Source: Sabethes cyaneus (taxonomy: Eukaryota > Arthropoda > Insecta > Diptera > Culicidae). From it: a stretch of DNA of 64,000 bases. Location of the stretch: contig NC_071354.1 in assembly GCF_943734655.1 (NCBI RefSeq), positions 162,089,142 through 162,153,141 of the forward strand, read 5' to 3'. The notes beneath the pieces were generated by a model. That model searched no databases. It saw nothing but the letters and a program-made list of their open reading frames with translations, and had not been told where the DNA came from. The number at the start of each line of letters is the position of its first letter. Within the stretch, counting starts at the first letter, position 1. The translations under genes and the position numbers were made by a program. Positions 32,346 through 44,605 of this stretch are shown here, in pieces.

Positions 32346-35300
32346 GAATGCTAGCACTAGGAAAAACATAATTTTGAGCACAATTTTTGTACTAAATGTA
32401 ATAAAAATCTATATAAAACTTGTGATAAAAGGGGCACATGATAAAACACCTTTAAAATGTCACGAGATGTGTTTCAATCGGCTTAACTATCTAAATTTCA
32501 AACCTCAAATCTTTGCGGCCGGATACCTTCTAAATTTGGCTCACTGGTGACAATGTCAAAAATGTGCACCTTATCAAAATGCTCGGCTCGTCATCTTCCT
32601 TTCCGTGCCGTGTGATGGCATCGCTGGCATTGGAACTTAATTTTCGGTGAAGTGTGGAATCTCATCGAGCGCCGATGTCATCAAAGTGAAGTGAACGTGT
32701 ATAGCAGGATGCGAATCAGACGCACCTTGAGATCAGCCATAAAGTAGGTTTAAGGCACAGATTTCGAAACTCCAGCTAGGAAAGTAAAACAAGATTTGAT
32801 TTGTGATAGAGGTGTAAATTAAGGGAGGGAGCGTAGTTGGTTCTTATATATGACCAATATCAATAGCACCAATAATTTGTTTACTCATAATAAATTGACG
32901 ATCGTTAACAAGTTGTAAACAAACCAAGCCTGATTGAAATCAAATAAAGCGAGCAGGGGTTTTACTTGTTTTCTTTCAAAGCAAACAAAATTCCCTTTAT
33001 AAATGTTAACTTTTGGTGGAATTCTCGTGAACGCCAATGAAGGCTATAGGTACAGCAGACAGAATCATTGCGGCAAATAACACGCAATTCTTTCACAGTT
33101 TTCAGCTTGGTTTTTCTGCGTGCGTGAAATAAAATATGATCGTTTATTTACCCTCATCTTTAAAACATGTGGAAAGTAGCAATTCAAAGTGGGTTAATTG
33201 TATGCACTGATAAATGGCTGCTACCTCACCCTGTTGAAATAGGTGGATCGTTTATAAGCATCGGAATAGTGGCCAATAAGTGGCAAATGCTTCCGTATCA
33301 AATTTTCGGATTGTCATCGAAAGCAATGAATTACATTGGTCTGGTAACTATTCTGTTGCAGAGAAGTTTAATTATTTCTTAATTTAGTTTTAAAACATTG
33401 TTTATACGTTTCCTATGATCCATTACTGTCCATGTCGATTTCCTGAAATCCATAAAAAAAACCAAATATCCAAGTAAACTTCAATTAACTAAAGCAATAC
33501 ATAAAAGGGTACACACTAAATAAAAAATGCCTACAAACTGTACATAACCTGCCAGTTTACTCAGTACATAAAAGAGCACAATATGATTCAAAAGAAAGCA
33601 AATGTATCATACCTGTAGGGTACTTTTACAGCATTGCGGCACTTCCTCTTCCCTATCTCTTAAAGCAGACGGACCAAAAATGAAAGAAAATATAAACACG
33701 AGAAACCTTTGACCGAAAAAGGAAACAACGCCAAATCGAGCGTTCATTCATTCAGCAGGTGACCGCGTCGCGCCACCGTGCACCGGCCAGCCGGACTGTC
33801 GAAGCGACAGCAACGGACGACGGGGGATGATGATGGGTCGTCTCACTTTCGTACGCACTCACACAACCTTCAGTGCCTACATAATGTAGGCTACATTGCA
33901 TTGCATTGCATTGGATTGTGCATTGGTCGCTCGGACTTGCGATCGATCAAGCACATGTTTTCCCGCCAGCCCGAACAGGAACATCCGCACAAAACATGCG
34001 ACCAAGTAGGAGTTCGGTCAAAAGGTACAATAAGAAAACGTTGCACTCGGGAACTTGGGAACCCGGGGACCGTGGGCAAACATCAGCCGAGTATTTGCTC
34101 AACCTTTACGGCAAATGACTACATGGGCGATGTACTGCGAGTCACCTCAGCAATTAAGAGGCTCACTCACTCACGGGGGCAAAAAGTATATAAAGTGATA
34201 CTCTATTGGTGTAAATTTTAGAAGGCATTTTGAGACATGTGGTGAACAAAAAAAAACATACAATGAATAATTCACCAGTTTCCAAACTATACGCGTACGG
34301 TAAAGTGGTTTCGGCTCGAAAGTTGAGAAGTCTCCTCCAAGGTAGAGGAGGGATCAGGAAAATTGGATTAGTGACAAGCTCTACCGAACACACAATGTGG
34401 CCGTCTGTTTCTGCTAGCGAACGAACGGTATGTGTGATGATGTTTATAGGATCACACATTCTTGCCACAAAAGAAACCTTAGCGAAACCCGGGGGAGGTA
34501 TGTCGGTAGCGCAGCGAACTGCATAAGAAGGAGGACAACTGACGCTCGCTACTGTAGGTACATTTTTCTGGGGATTATTTGCCTTTCTCGCCGGGCAAAG
34601 GCTAAGAAAATTGCTCCCGGAATGAGCTTATTGATGCAGCAGGAAAACAAGTCACCGTTCACCTGGATTCATGCCCTTTTGGTTCGTTTTAAACTGGACT
34701 GAAGAATAATCGAATTCAACAGTGTTTTGTTTTATTTTCATCCCTAGAAAGTTATGCTTAAAAATGGGATTTGAATATTTTGATCATTAATATTGCTTAG
34801 ATGTAATAAATGTTATGAAATTTTCTAATTTCGTTTGTCATTAATCTGAGCTTAAGGCCGAAAGTCTTCGGTCGCGTTACGCATCCAAGTGACGACGAAC
34901 GGTCGTAGATGATTCAAAGTTTTTAATCATAAGTTAATTCGTTACTAATTACATATAATTACAGCTTGAAGTTTTCCCCGCAAAAAAACAACAGCGGTAC
35001 TTCTATCGGCATATTATGTGAGCCACCAAAGTTTTAATTAACCTCTGAATTGTGTTGAAGTATGACAGAATTCGTTAGTGAAAGTTTATGTGTCTCAGAG
35101 ACTGACAGGAAAAATAGCATCAAAACTAAAACAATTCCTGCTGTTTTAGTAGCGGTTTTCAGCTATCGCAATATAAGTCACGAAATGCTGAGTGCCTCAT
35201 ATCGATTTACTTGCGAAAATTAATCTGTGTAATTCAATCCAGAAATTCATCAAATTAGTACCGGAGGTAGGAGTTCATGAAATAATCTTTAAAAAGTTTG

Positions 35301-36430
35301 TCCACATCGTATACAATTTAATTACGAATTTTGACTTTACATGGTAACTGAATCACTAAAAATGGTTACGACAGCTGTCGCAATTTTTCTCCTACGGCAT
35401 TCTACCAAACTCAATGGTTTCTATCAACCACACCGTGAAATTTGCGGCTGCTTGTAGCCCCAATTAAATTCTTGACGTGGCTTCTCTTTCTTTTCCTGAC
35501 ATACATACATTCACGATGCTACCCTCTGTTTTCAGTTTTACGGTTCGATTCCTTTCGGAACGGAACGCCTTTGTCCGACACTAGCAGACCACATTAACCT
35601 TCCATTTCCAAAAGACTGTGCAGCCAGTTAATTAGACGATGAACCCGAGTCGAGCTGCTGCCGGTCAGCGGCAAAACGAACCTTATGATTTACGGCTAAG
35701 TTAGGACCAAGAATTCGGCCGCCACCCGTTGAACGAGTGTCGGTGGAAAAGATTAAGGTATCACATGAAACTTTTCGGTTTTTATCGGTACAATGTTGGT
35801 ACCGTTCATAAAATGTTATGAAGTCATTAAACATGATGACTTTTAACAAGCCGATTCTCTTAGGAGAGTATTTCTTATAAGGCTAGCTTGTAAAAACGCA
35901 AATGTAAGACTGGCAGAGTTTATGAAAACATATTGAATGAGGTATTAATAAATGATTCGTATTCGTAGTTTGATGTCCAGCATAAAATGGTAGATTAGTT
36001 TGAAGATGATATGGTCTAAATCATCAGAAATAAGCACTGTAAGAAATTAAAAATGCACTCTTCAATGCTTCACATTTGATGTTCATATTTTATGTAAAAA
36101 GTGCTCCAGTATTTGAACAAATACCAACGGTGCATGACCGGTTATAACTCCGGTTAGGTCATAACTCAGGTACGCAAAAAACCTTATTGTGAAATTTTTA
36201 TAATAGAAAGATACGCAATTAGAGAACTTTCGATTTGAGCCATGCACCGTTAAATTAAACATCTGCTTTAAATACAATAAAATATCCGTTTAATTGGCCT
36301 GCCGTTTCATGACAAGGCATAACGCAAGTCTTCCATCTATCAGATGGAATGCTAATGCAACGGTGGCTTGAGTGCTAAGCTTCTCACAGATTTGCGGAAT
36401 ATTTGTAACTGCATAACTGCAAGTTTTCAG
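32346..36430. other. Unrecognised 4-kb stretch, possibly single copy
   Basis: No TE coding motif or terminal repeats found. GC-richer parts lie at 33760-34160 (including a 147-codon open frame at 33778-34221 without recognisable domain and a (CATTG)n tract near 33894-33914) and at 35630-35760. It may contain host regulatory or exon sequence. Confidence 0.4.
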
Positions 36431-36568
36431 TTATGCTGACACCCGGGACTCGGCAGATCTTGCTATATCGCTCGCAGCACCTCTCTTCGTCTTTTTCCAA
36501 TAAAATTCGATGCGAACGTATGTTTGCAAAATCGTTTTCCGGCATTCCAACCGCATGTCCTGTTCATA
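36430..36568 (-). pseudogene. Outer RTE-like LINE, 3' part left of nested insertion
   Basis: The minus strand reads YEQDMRLECRKTIL and onwards, continuing the LINE C-terminal region found at 37634-37790 once the hAT-like element between them is removed. Assignment rests on contiguity across the insertion. Confidence 0.45.
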
Positions 36569-37633
36569 TAGGGATGGGAAAACTATCATTAATTACTGAT
36601 AGTTATCAGTAAGCAATAATATCACTAAGTATCAGTAAGGTTTCGCAGTTATTGATGCTTACTGATACAGTTACGTTGTCCCGTTAGAAAAATCAGTTGG
36701 ATTAAAGTTAACGGTAGGTAGTTGCGTACGATAGACGAGAGTGACACAATATATCGTCGTTGTCGTCAGCAGCCTAGAGCGGGGGTGGCTCGTGCTGTTA
36801 TAAGCAGTCGTCTCTATTTAACTCGATCTTGGGCCATTCGTCGCAAGTTTCCCAGTCGTCTCAAAAGTCACAAATCACTTTTGACTTGATCTGACCAACT
36901 TGCATGTTGAGTCTTCGTGTTTCCGGTGCTGGTGGGGTTTTGGAAAGAACTATTGTCGTTGCTCTGTCGTTCGGCATCCTTACGACGTGCCCGGCTCACC
37001 GTAGCGTAGCCTACCGACTTTCGTCAGATGTAGATGGGAGTCTCTCAAGCAGTGAAAGTATGTTGTGATTCATATACTTCTACCCTTGATGAAAATCATG
37101 CCTCTCGTTTCGATACTCACTGGTCCGAACACCGCCTCAAGAGTAAAGTTGAACAGCATACTGTATAGCTGTTACCGTGTCCCAACCCTCGCCGAGTTTC
37201 GATGGGACTCGAGTGTGTCCCGGAGACGCGCGAAACACATCACTCGTTCTAATGTAGCTCTGATTAGTCGGGTCAGTTTATCCGGAAAACCGGTTTCGTG
37301 CATTATGTACCATAGCTGGTCTCGTTGGACTGTATCGTATGTTGCTTTGAAATCAATAAAGATGTGATCCGAGAACACGATGTACCCTTAACATTTCTGC
37401 AAGATCTGTCGGATGAAAAAAATCTGGTCGGTAGTTGCGCGAGCCCCCATGTAGTCCGCCTGATAAATTACAATGTAAAATTACAATGAATAATGCAGTT
37501 ATTACAATTTCCTATTTTTTTGCTACAATGCCGTGATGGGTAAAATTACTGATTTTTACTGATAGTTATCAGTAATGTACTGAAACTACTGATAGTTATC
37601 AGTAACGATTTTTAATGATAGTTCCCATCCCTA
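36569..37633. mobile_element. hAT-like TIR element split by a LINE
   Basis: The ends are TAGGGATGGGAAAACTATCA (36569) and the near complement TGATAGTTCCCATCCCTA (to 37633), followed inward by repeated ACTGATAGTTATCAGTAA on both sides. The flanks CTGTTCAT and CTGTTCAA (7 of 8 bases) fit an 8-bp hAT-type duplication. The interior at about 36690-37450 is occupied by a minus-strand RTE-like LINE fragment. Confidence 0.7.
36690..37450 (-). pseudogene. Inner RTE-like LINE fragment
   Basis: The minus strand gives DYMGARATTDQIFFI-like sequence near 37400-37450, then DHIFIDFKATYDTVQRDQLW (37300-37365, motif A), then YIMHETGFPDKLTRLIRATL (37240-37300), then a frameshifted region with SMLFNFTLEAVF (37125-37165). 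After a deletion there are C-terminal-like blocks (TEQRQ, STCKLVRSSQK, KLATNGPRSS) down to about 36720. Many frameshifts. Confidence 0.75.
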
Positions 37634-37790
37634 CTGTTCAACAGCTCCTCTCCGAGCACTGTCCACATCCAATGTCCATAGAGGACAACCGATCTAATCA
37701 GCGTTTCGTATAAGCTGTGCTGTATCCGGAAGCTTAGGTTGTTCGACCTCCACTGATGATTCGCCTTCTAATCTTACTCGGTTTTAACCG
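37634..37790 (-). pseudogene. Outer RTE-like LINE, C-terminal block
   Basis: The minus strand reads KIRRRIISGGRTT, then ETLIRSVVLYGHWMWTVLGE: the conserved (R)EIxRRI...TLIRPVxLYGxETWTML region downstream of the RT in this LINE family. It lies immediately right of the hAT-like element, in the same orientation as its inner LINE. Confidence 0.7.
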
Positions 37791-38040
37791 TATTTTTATT
37801 CATTTTAATTCCTCCTGCTCCGTGTACGAATGTTTTAGGTCTCGAATGTTCTACCAACAGCATTCACGTTATTGGAAAATCAGTCAAATTGACCGGGCTC
37901 GTTAACAATTGTATCGCATATTTGGTCGCCCCTCGTCTAGTAGTAGCACAATGTTGTAAGGCAAGCAGAAAACACCATGGCCTTAGCGAAGTCACCGGCG
38001 AGATTCACACAGTTTCGAAAATATACCCCAAATTCTTATA

Positions 38041-38097
38041 AAGCCTTGGGCTTAAACGTCGTTCTAAGACTTGTAGACCAGCATCGTACCTCGAAGC
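38041..38097 (-). mobile_element. SINE S1 remnant
   Basis: CCTTGGGCTTAAACGTCGTT (3' end on the minus strand) is joined directly to the TTGTAGACCAGCATCGTACC tRNA-like head. The middle is deleted. Confidence 0.5.
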
Positions 38098-38599
38098 AAA
38101 CATATGCAGCTTAGAAATCGATAAGTACGCGATACGTGGAAACTCGGAATTCGTAGCACTTCTGGAGCGCATCGGTCGCAAGGCAAAGATGAGGTTCGTT
38201 AGAGACAGAATTTCCATGAAGTCGTCTTGGAAAACTACTTTGTAGACGACATTCAGAATAGTGTCCGCACATTAGCTAAATCGAAAGGTGGAAAGAATAC
38301 TTCGATGAACACCCAACCAACAGGCCCAAAGCACCTTTATCTAATTTGCTTTGTGTTGACAAGAACTAACATCACTGCGGGCTCGCGGTTGTGGACCCCA
38401 CTAACAGCCGAAGAGCTAACTTGTGTGATCTTCACGATGATGTGATATCTCGTTTACGCTAACGCTAATATGTTGGCATCGACAACATGTCCGCCTACCA
38501 GCTACTTGTGAACACCCGAATGGTCTGTCAATACCTGCATCCTCATCTCTGCACATTTCGGCCCGGGGTACCAAGTCCTTACGAGATGAGCTAAGGTTT

Positions 38600-39195
38600 T
38601 GATAGAACTTCCATGTTTTATGAAAACAGTACAGCTATCCGAGCTCCACGCACTAATTCTTCACCTGAGGGAGGTTTTGCTCCTGAAAGAGTCGGATTTG
38701 CTGTCTGTGCTTCTAATTCAGCACCTGTAACTCGTGATACACCTCCGCTATTCTTTGCTTTCAGTTTGTTCTCTACCAAATATCGTCCGCAGCATCTTTC
38801 GCTCGAACACGGTCCTCCGTGAGCAGCATCACGGCTTCACTTGCATAACGAACTTCCGGTTAAATGAAGGTTTTGTACACTGTCAGTTCCGTATGACGAC
38901 GTCTGCTTTTCAATCGCAGTGTTTTGCGAAGAACAAAGTAGGCCCGATTCCCTAATGATTGCGCCAGCTGAATCTTCTTACTAGTACTGTTACCCGCGGT
39001 CACCAGCGATCCCAAATACTCATCTACCACTCGATCATGTTCATAAAGCTCTACTGGTAAACGGTCCTTACCAACAGCTTTATTGTTCTTCAGTAACCCC
39101 CTTACTCGGTTGACTTCTAGAAGATTATATGCTGGAACATTACAATCCTCCATGGGCCGTTTACTTGGATCGTTGCCGTCTACTTGACCTAGATT
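38600..39195 (-). pseudogene. RTE-like LINE deletion derivative without RT
   Basis: The minus strand encodes the EN-RT linker (PMEDCNVPAYNLLEVNRVRG, then KNNKAVGKDRLPVELYEHD; near 39030-39160) joined within one frame to the region downstream of RT (YLGSLVTAGN, NRAYFVLRKTLRLKSRRRHT, ELTVYKTFI; 38860-39020). The whole RT domain between is missing. It continues with TEDRVRAKDAAD-like sequence to about 38600. Confidence 0.75.
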
Positions 39196-39476
39196 CACTT
39201 GAACACCGACGGAGAATCCAGCTGGCAATGCTCGTGGCAAAAGTCATAAGCGGTGAAATCGACTCTCGCCAGCTTTTGTTATCTATTGATTTTCGCGCTT
39301 CACAGCGCAATCTAAGATCGAGCGGATTACTGCAAGCACCATTTCATCGCAATGCTTTCGGTTGTAACGAGCATGTAACTATTTACATTAGAAGATTTTT
39401 AACAGTGGAAGAACTATTCGACTTCGGACAACCATCGCACACGTTGGTACAAAGACTACATAATAGAAACTTTTAA
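39196..39476 (+). pseudogene. Jockey/R1-group LINE C-terminal fragment
   Basis: Plus-strand open frame: DSLEHRRRIQLAMLVAKVI, then SGEIDSRQLLLSIDFRASQR, then LRSSGLLQAPFHRN, then FLTVEELFDFGQPSHTL, ending at a TAA at 39474-39476. SLExRRxxxxxLFxxxLLxGxIDxxxLL and LFDF near the end are typical of C termini of jockey-group LINEs. It lies between two pieces of a minus-strand RTE-like LINE. Confidence 0.65.
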
Positions 39477-39489
39477 TTAGCAACTAGTA

Positions 39490-39765
39490 TTCATGTAGAC
39501 ATAGTCAGATGAATTAACAGCTCCTAAGGGAGGTTACGGCTCCTTCTCCAACTGCTCCGTTGAGGTGCTCATCGAAGAACTGTCCAACCGTCGAATACCT
39601 CGCTCATTCCTGCACATGTCAGGTTTAGGTGCGCATGTCATTAGCTCAAAATAATTGTTCTAATTCTTCACGATCTCTGTCCTCCTACTAGAGCTTTATA
39701 TTTGGTATTTAGCCAAATTTGTCTTAGTGGCAATGCACAGATAATTTTTCCAAGCTATTTTTTCC
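39490..39765 (-). pseudogene. RTE-like LINE linker fragment
   Basis: The minus strand matches the linker copy at 25.6-25.95 kb: AWKNYLCIATKTNLAKYQI-like, then HDVRREEDRDREELEQLF-like, then the DEHLNGAVGEG region near 39540-39580. Frames are broken. It is the 5' continuation of the LINE at 38600-39195, separated from it by the jockey-like fragment. Confidence 0.6.
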
Positions 39766-39780
39766 TCACTTTAAAAGTTG

Positions 39781-41100
39781 GATTTTTCGCTTTAAAAGTT
39801 GGAGCGGCGGAACTAATTTTGAACAGACCGAACCTATTTTCACCCGCAAGGTGCTTTTTTAAGCAATCCTGAAATCTGAATTTTTTTGCGTCCCCTTAAA
39901 AAATCCCTCGAACTTTTCCCCCTATTCAGTAAGTTCGCGTTCCTATCCGCGACCTACTAATCAGCATCTGATGCGTAATCGGCATAGCGTATCGGCATAG
40001 ATGCGTAAAATGCCATCTGTCTAAATTGTTTATCGGGGCATACACTCACCGCACCGCTCCGCACCGCACCGTTCGGCAAACGGTATTCGTCGTCTCTTGT
40101 ATTCTCTGGTGTTCTTATGGGAAACTGCGAGTTTGACGTCTCACTCGCTGTTCATAAGGATGGTGGGAGAACAAAAGAGGTAAACATATAGCAGTACAAA
40201 CGCAATGTGGTATATACAGGTGTGGCAAAGTTGGTTAAGTGGTGTTAGTGCAATGAAGAAATTTCATCATGGTGTGGGTGGAATCGTAAATCGACCAATC
40301 ACGATGAAGCGTGACGTCAAACTCCAAAAACAAACCCCATTGTCTGACACGGTTTGTTTTTGTAGTTTGACGTCGTTTGCTGATTTTTCGCTACTAATAC
40401 CATCACATGTCTTCGTCTGCCACACCTTTTTAAACCTCATTGGTACAAACGATCCGACTCAGAACAGTGTTGTCAAAGCAAATAACATTGAAACACATCG
40501 TTGCTTTATTAAATCACTGAGAAAATCTTCGAAAATTATTGAAAAAGCTGTCTTTTGTGTTGTTTTTAATAAAGAAAAATTAATTATGAACATACATTTC
40601 TCTTGAAAGTATTGAACCACGTTTTCACCATAGGAGGTTTCAGTTAATTTCAAACTTAAAATTCTTATTTCCAGAACCGAACCGTCTTGGCAACACGATA
40701 GTTCATCAGTTGTGCTGTAGCTGCTGCTACTGGTGAACAGGTTCCGTCAATTCAGAATTTGTTTTCAGTTTTGTTAGAAAATAATAAAACTTTCGGCTAG
40801 TGACAAAGCCTTAGATAATAAAAAAAAGAGACTGAATAATACGGTATGTGACAATTGAGTGCTTGACTTTTAGAGTGGTTGTAATCAGCGCTGAAAAATG
40901 TGATGGATTCGTTAGTAGCGAGGTGGCGATTGCCTCCAGCAGCTGAAAAATGTACGTTTTTGGACAACAATTTTTAATTCATCATATTTCTTGTCGGAAA
41001 CCAAAAAAGATTTTGAAAATATGAATAAAAAAGTGCATTTTCGGCTCATTTATATTCAACTGATTAAAATAGGTAACACTGCTTAACTCGTTCCTTACCC
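39781..41100. mobile_element. TIR element GGGTAAGGAAC family, copy A (left end missing)
   Basis: It is homologous, in inverted orientation, to the element at 48387-49681. The right terminus GTTCCTTACCC ends at 41100 and is followed by TA. The left terminus is lost at the LINE boundary near 39781. It carries a 240-bp insertion (40203-40442) absent from the other copy. No transposase; the frame around 40459-40653 is conserved between copies but has no recognisable domain. Confidence 0.8.
40203..40442. mobile_element. 240-bp TIR element with 9-bp target duplication
   Basis: The ends CAATGTGGTATATACAGGTG and the complement of CAATGAGGTTTAAAAAGGTG match at about 19 of 24 bases, with GTGTGGCA shared next. 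The flanks GTACAAACG (40194-40202 and 40443-40451) are a perfect 9-bp duplication. The paralogous copy at 49081-49120 lacks the insertion, so boundaries are firm. An internal hairpin (GTGACGTCAAACT with AGTTTGACGTC) lies at 40309-40372. A 9-bp duplication suggests a MULE-type transposase. Confidence 0.85.
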
Positions 41101-41102
41101 TA

Positions 41103-41712
41103 GTACTGCTATTTCAAGTTCTGAGCACTACCAAGACTTGGGCAGAGCCCAAGAACTCCCTTCTGAGTACGAAGCGTCTAATTGAGAGCAAATCGAAGGT
41201 ACTCAACCTAATTTTCTTAATTTTGGAGAAAAAAAACACTTTTTTGTAATAATAATCTAGATTCACTATAACAGAGCCAACCGGAATGTATGGCCAAAAC
41301 ACCTGAACGTACCTTTAACACTCTATGAAATGCAACTACGTTACTGATAGTTTGTTTATGTCTTTTCCAATGCTTAGAAATCTCATATTTAATTACGAAA
41401 TACGCCTAAATTGATGCAATTTACTGTTCAACCTTTGCTATTTACAGTACAGATAAAATGAATGCAGTTTTGCCAACCTGAAACCAACGATTCGAGCGAA
41501 CCACTTGCGTTCAGGTTCGTATTGTTCTCTACATTCATTCAATCTCGACAACGGCAAACGAAATTACAATAAACGTCTACATTGCTCTGAAGTTTTAATT
41601 AATTTCCTTCGTCAGGTTTTGGATGATTTTAAAAAGCAGGCAGTTTAAAAAGACTAAACTTTGAGATCTAAAATATCAGTCAAGAGCAAGAAAATTAATT
41701 GTTTTGGAAGGG
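41103..41712. other. Unrecognised stretch
   Basis: No feature seen. Confidence 0.4.
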
Positions 41713-41922
41713 AGCCCAGTTAGCTTCAAGGTACGATGCTGATCTAACAAGCCAGTCGTCGCATGTTCGAATCTCGGCTAGGCGGTGCTTGCTTGATAGA
41801 GTCAGTAGGATCATTACACTGGCCCCGTAATTTTCCTGTACTCTAAACAGCCGGCTGCGAAGTTTGTCGATAAAGAAGGGTAATGTCTAATGACGGTTTA
41901 ATCCCACGACTTTGCTTTTTGG
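41713..41922 (+). mobile_element. tRNA-derived SINE (family S1), good copy
   Basis: Starts GCCCAGTTAGCTTCAAGGTA (tRNA-like head with A box), then AAGCCAGTCGTCGCATG, then B-box TTCGAATCTCGGC, then the body GTCAGTAGGATCATTACACT and TCTAAACAGCCGGCTGCGAA, then TTGTCGATAAAGAAGGG, and a tail of GTTTAATCCCACGACTTTG. Similar in plan to mosquito SINE200-type elements; the name is not assured. Confidence 0.8.
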
Positions 41923-42189
41923 AAGGGAGAAAACTAAGAAAGACAAGCACTGTCAGCAGTTCAGTAGTCTTGTCCGTGGGATGACATATAAAAGAATTCT
42001 ACCAGGGGTAAAACTGTATGCGTTAAATACGTTTTGCATTCGCCTTTATGTGGGGCTACCAATTTTTTCGATTACATTTTTATACTAATTTGCCATCTGT
42101 ACATGATTATATTACGAAAATTGCTATGTTTTAACATCCATTTGGACCCTTTTTTCTCGAGCTCTCAAGAAAACCTGCGCCATATAATC

Positions 42190-42285
42190 GAATTTCGGCT
42201 GCAAGAGGCTGTTACAGTTAATAGGATCGTTCTGTACTCTAACTGTTAACTGCGAAGACTGTCGAATAAAAACCGAAGTTCAAGT
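42190..42285 (+). mobile_element. SINE S1 3' fragment
   Basis: GAATTTCGGCTGCAAGAGGC, then AATAGGATCGTTCTGTACTC, then AACTGTTAACTGCGAAGACT and GTCGAATAAAAACC: the body of S1 without its head. Confidence 0.6.
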
Positions 42286-44605
42286 ACCGAAAACAAAGTT
42301 TAGCACCTAAGTTCTACTTTCAGTATAGTTCAATTACAAAAAGAATTGCTTCAGAACCAGTGAGTGAAACCAATCAAAAAACTTTTCCTGTAAAGCGGCA
42401 GATATTATCACATCTAAACATTCACTTTGATACGTCCTCATAAAATTTTATGCAATAAATTGTTCGCTTTTTCAGCGCAGAAACTTCGAGGTCAATTAAA
42501 TTATTCTTTCGCAGACCATGAACTTGACCGCCGGACGCTTGCCCGATGTGCATATAATTTCGCGAAAATTGTTTTATTCGTGACCATTTGCTCGATCCTA
42601 TTAGGTATTCCATTTTAAAAACCCGAACAAATAGTCCTCGCGCGGTCAACGGTCGTAACGAGGTGGTGGTCCCCCGTTTTACAGGTAGGTATAGTAGGTA
42701 ACACAAAATCAATAAACGGAACGTCGTCGATTTATCGCAGCACTCGAGTGTGCAATGCGAGCGAAAGCCCCACCGAAGTCACGGACGGCCAAAAACAATA
42801 CGCTATAAAATCAACCAAACATGGACCACTTCGGTTAATATTAATATGCAATTGTTTTCTGGCGCCAAGTAAAGTTCAGGAATCTCGGGAAGGTGTCGCG
42901 CTCAAACGCGGAGATTGGAATGTTCCGAGCAAGAAGTAAAAAGGAGGTTATTGGCTGTTGCTGCGTATAATGATAGTTTGAAGGAACGAAAGGAAAATCC
43001 AGGAACTGTTGTGGCACGGTGAACTCAATTCTTCCCAGGGCGATATAAAGCGATCGAAAGTAGTCACAAGGGCAGCATTATCGGATCAAGATTATCGGAT
43101 TGTGGCGTTACATTTAGGTAGCTATTTGCTATACAATTTCTACCCTAGTATTTCTAAATTTTGCAGTCAACACATGCTAGTTGACTACTGATGGATAGTA
43201 AATTGCTAATTTATTCACCTTTTCCACGCTTGTGGGTTGATCCATAATTACAGCAATTTACTACCGGCTGGTCGCCCATAGCGTGATACTTTATCCATAC
43301 CGGATAGATTGGTACCGGTAGCGGTGATGCTTTTTAGCCGCGGAAAGCGAAATCAGACAAACAAATCCCATACCGTTCCCGCATCGCCAATGTTCAGTTG
43401 CATTAGTGGCGGGCCGGTTTTAGTCAACCGTACAGAAGTGCAAGAAGCATGTGGGTCACTATTCCATGCCGTTTATGTTCGATGGCTCCGGGTACATGGC
43501 TGTGGCGCTACCACTGCACTGTAAAGTAGCTGCAATCGCTTAATGTGAGCAGGTCTCTATTTGGCTCATCGCTGCACTGAGCTGTGACCTGCTTAGGATG
43601 CAACCAGTCTGTTTGAGCAAGTCTAGCTCGCCAGTGAGAGTGGATCGATCAGTTTATAGCGATACACACATTCGAGACTAATTATGGTTCAACGTGAAGG
43701 AAGGAGAGCGTTCGATCATGCAAACAAGCAAAACATTATAACTGGCCTATATTTAAATGTGATACTGTGCGAAGCAAATTATTGCCAGCCGATGTTTTGC
43801 TTTTCGCCTGCTGGTGACGGCAATAAGAGAATGAGAAACCTCATAAATATCTATTCCACAGAACGCTCGTCTTTATCAGCTGCGATGACACCGTAGCACT
43901 CAAGCAATTAGTTGGAACATTGGTTGTGCTTCCGGCAAAGTGCCTACGAACATCGGACAAAGCAAGTACCTACACGACGCACAGTCGGCCTATCTATGGG
44001 CTGTTGTAATTGAATTTCCGACTCACAGCACAAGTGACGGCGTACGACCACAACGACGACGATGCGTCCTTCTTATGAGAAATTAATTAGAGATAAATAT
44101 TTTGCTCACAGGCACACTCACTCGCTATGCATTTAGCGATAGCCGGAACTTAAACGCAGTAGAGTAACCGAACTATTTTGAACCACATATGCAGCTGTAC
44201 ATAAAATGGACACTAACATTTCATTTGGTTATAGGTCAAATTGTGTATAGTTGTAAAGCAGGTGCAAAATAGATTGGTTACCCTATTTTGGAAAACGTAG
44301 TAAAAATGAATTTTACATTCTAGATCAGCGGGCATAAGAGCTTTTTTTCTACAGATATATAGGCACAAATTTCCGGTGGTCAGATAAGTAATGCAAATGT
44401 TGGTATGTCAAATTAGTCCACTTTATCCAATTTTAAGAATGTCACTGCTGATTAAAAGATAACACTGTTTTTAATGTATGAACTATTTTATCACTATTTC
44501 ATTGATTGATTGATTTTCAAAAGAAGATGGCTAAATCAGAAAATAGCTTAAACAGCTTTCAGATCAATTGTGCTTTTCAGATGAACCCCCAAACTCCAAT
44601 ATATA
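42286..44605. other. Unrecognised 2.3-kb stretch
   Basis: No TE motif recognised. The GC-richer part (43250-43560) contains a 71-codon open frame without a domain. Possible single-copy intergenic DNA. Confidence 0.4.

Noticed and set aside
33778..34221. 147-codon open frame on the plus strand
   Set aside because: No recognisable motif, overlapping frames on the other strand, and a CATTG tandem run within it. Kept only as an unrecognised stretch.
41713..41790. True tRNA gene
   Set aside because: The tRNA-like head lacks a convincing full cloverleaf and is followed by a body shared by many copies, so it is a SINE.
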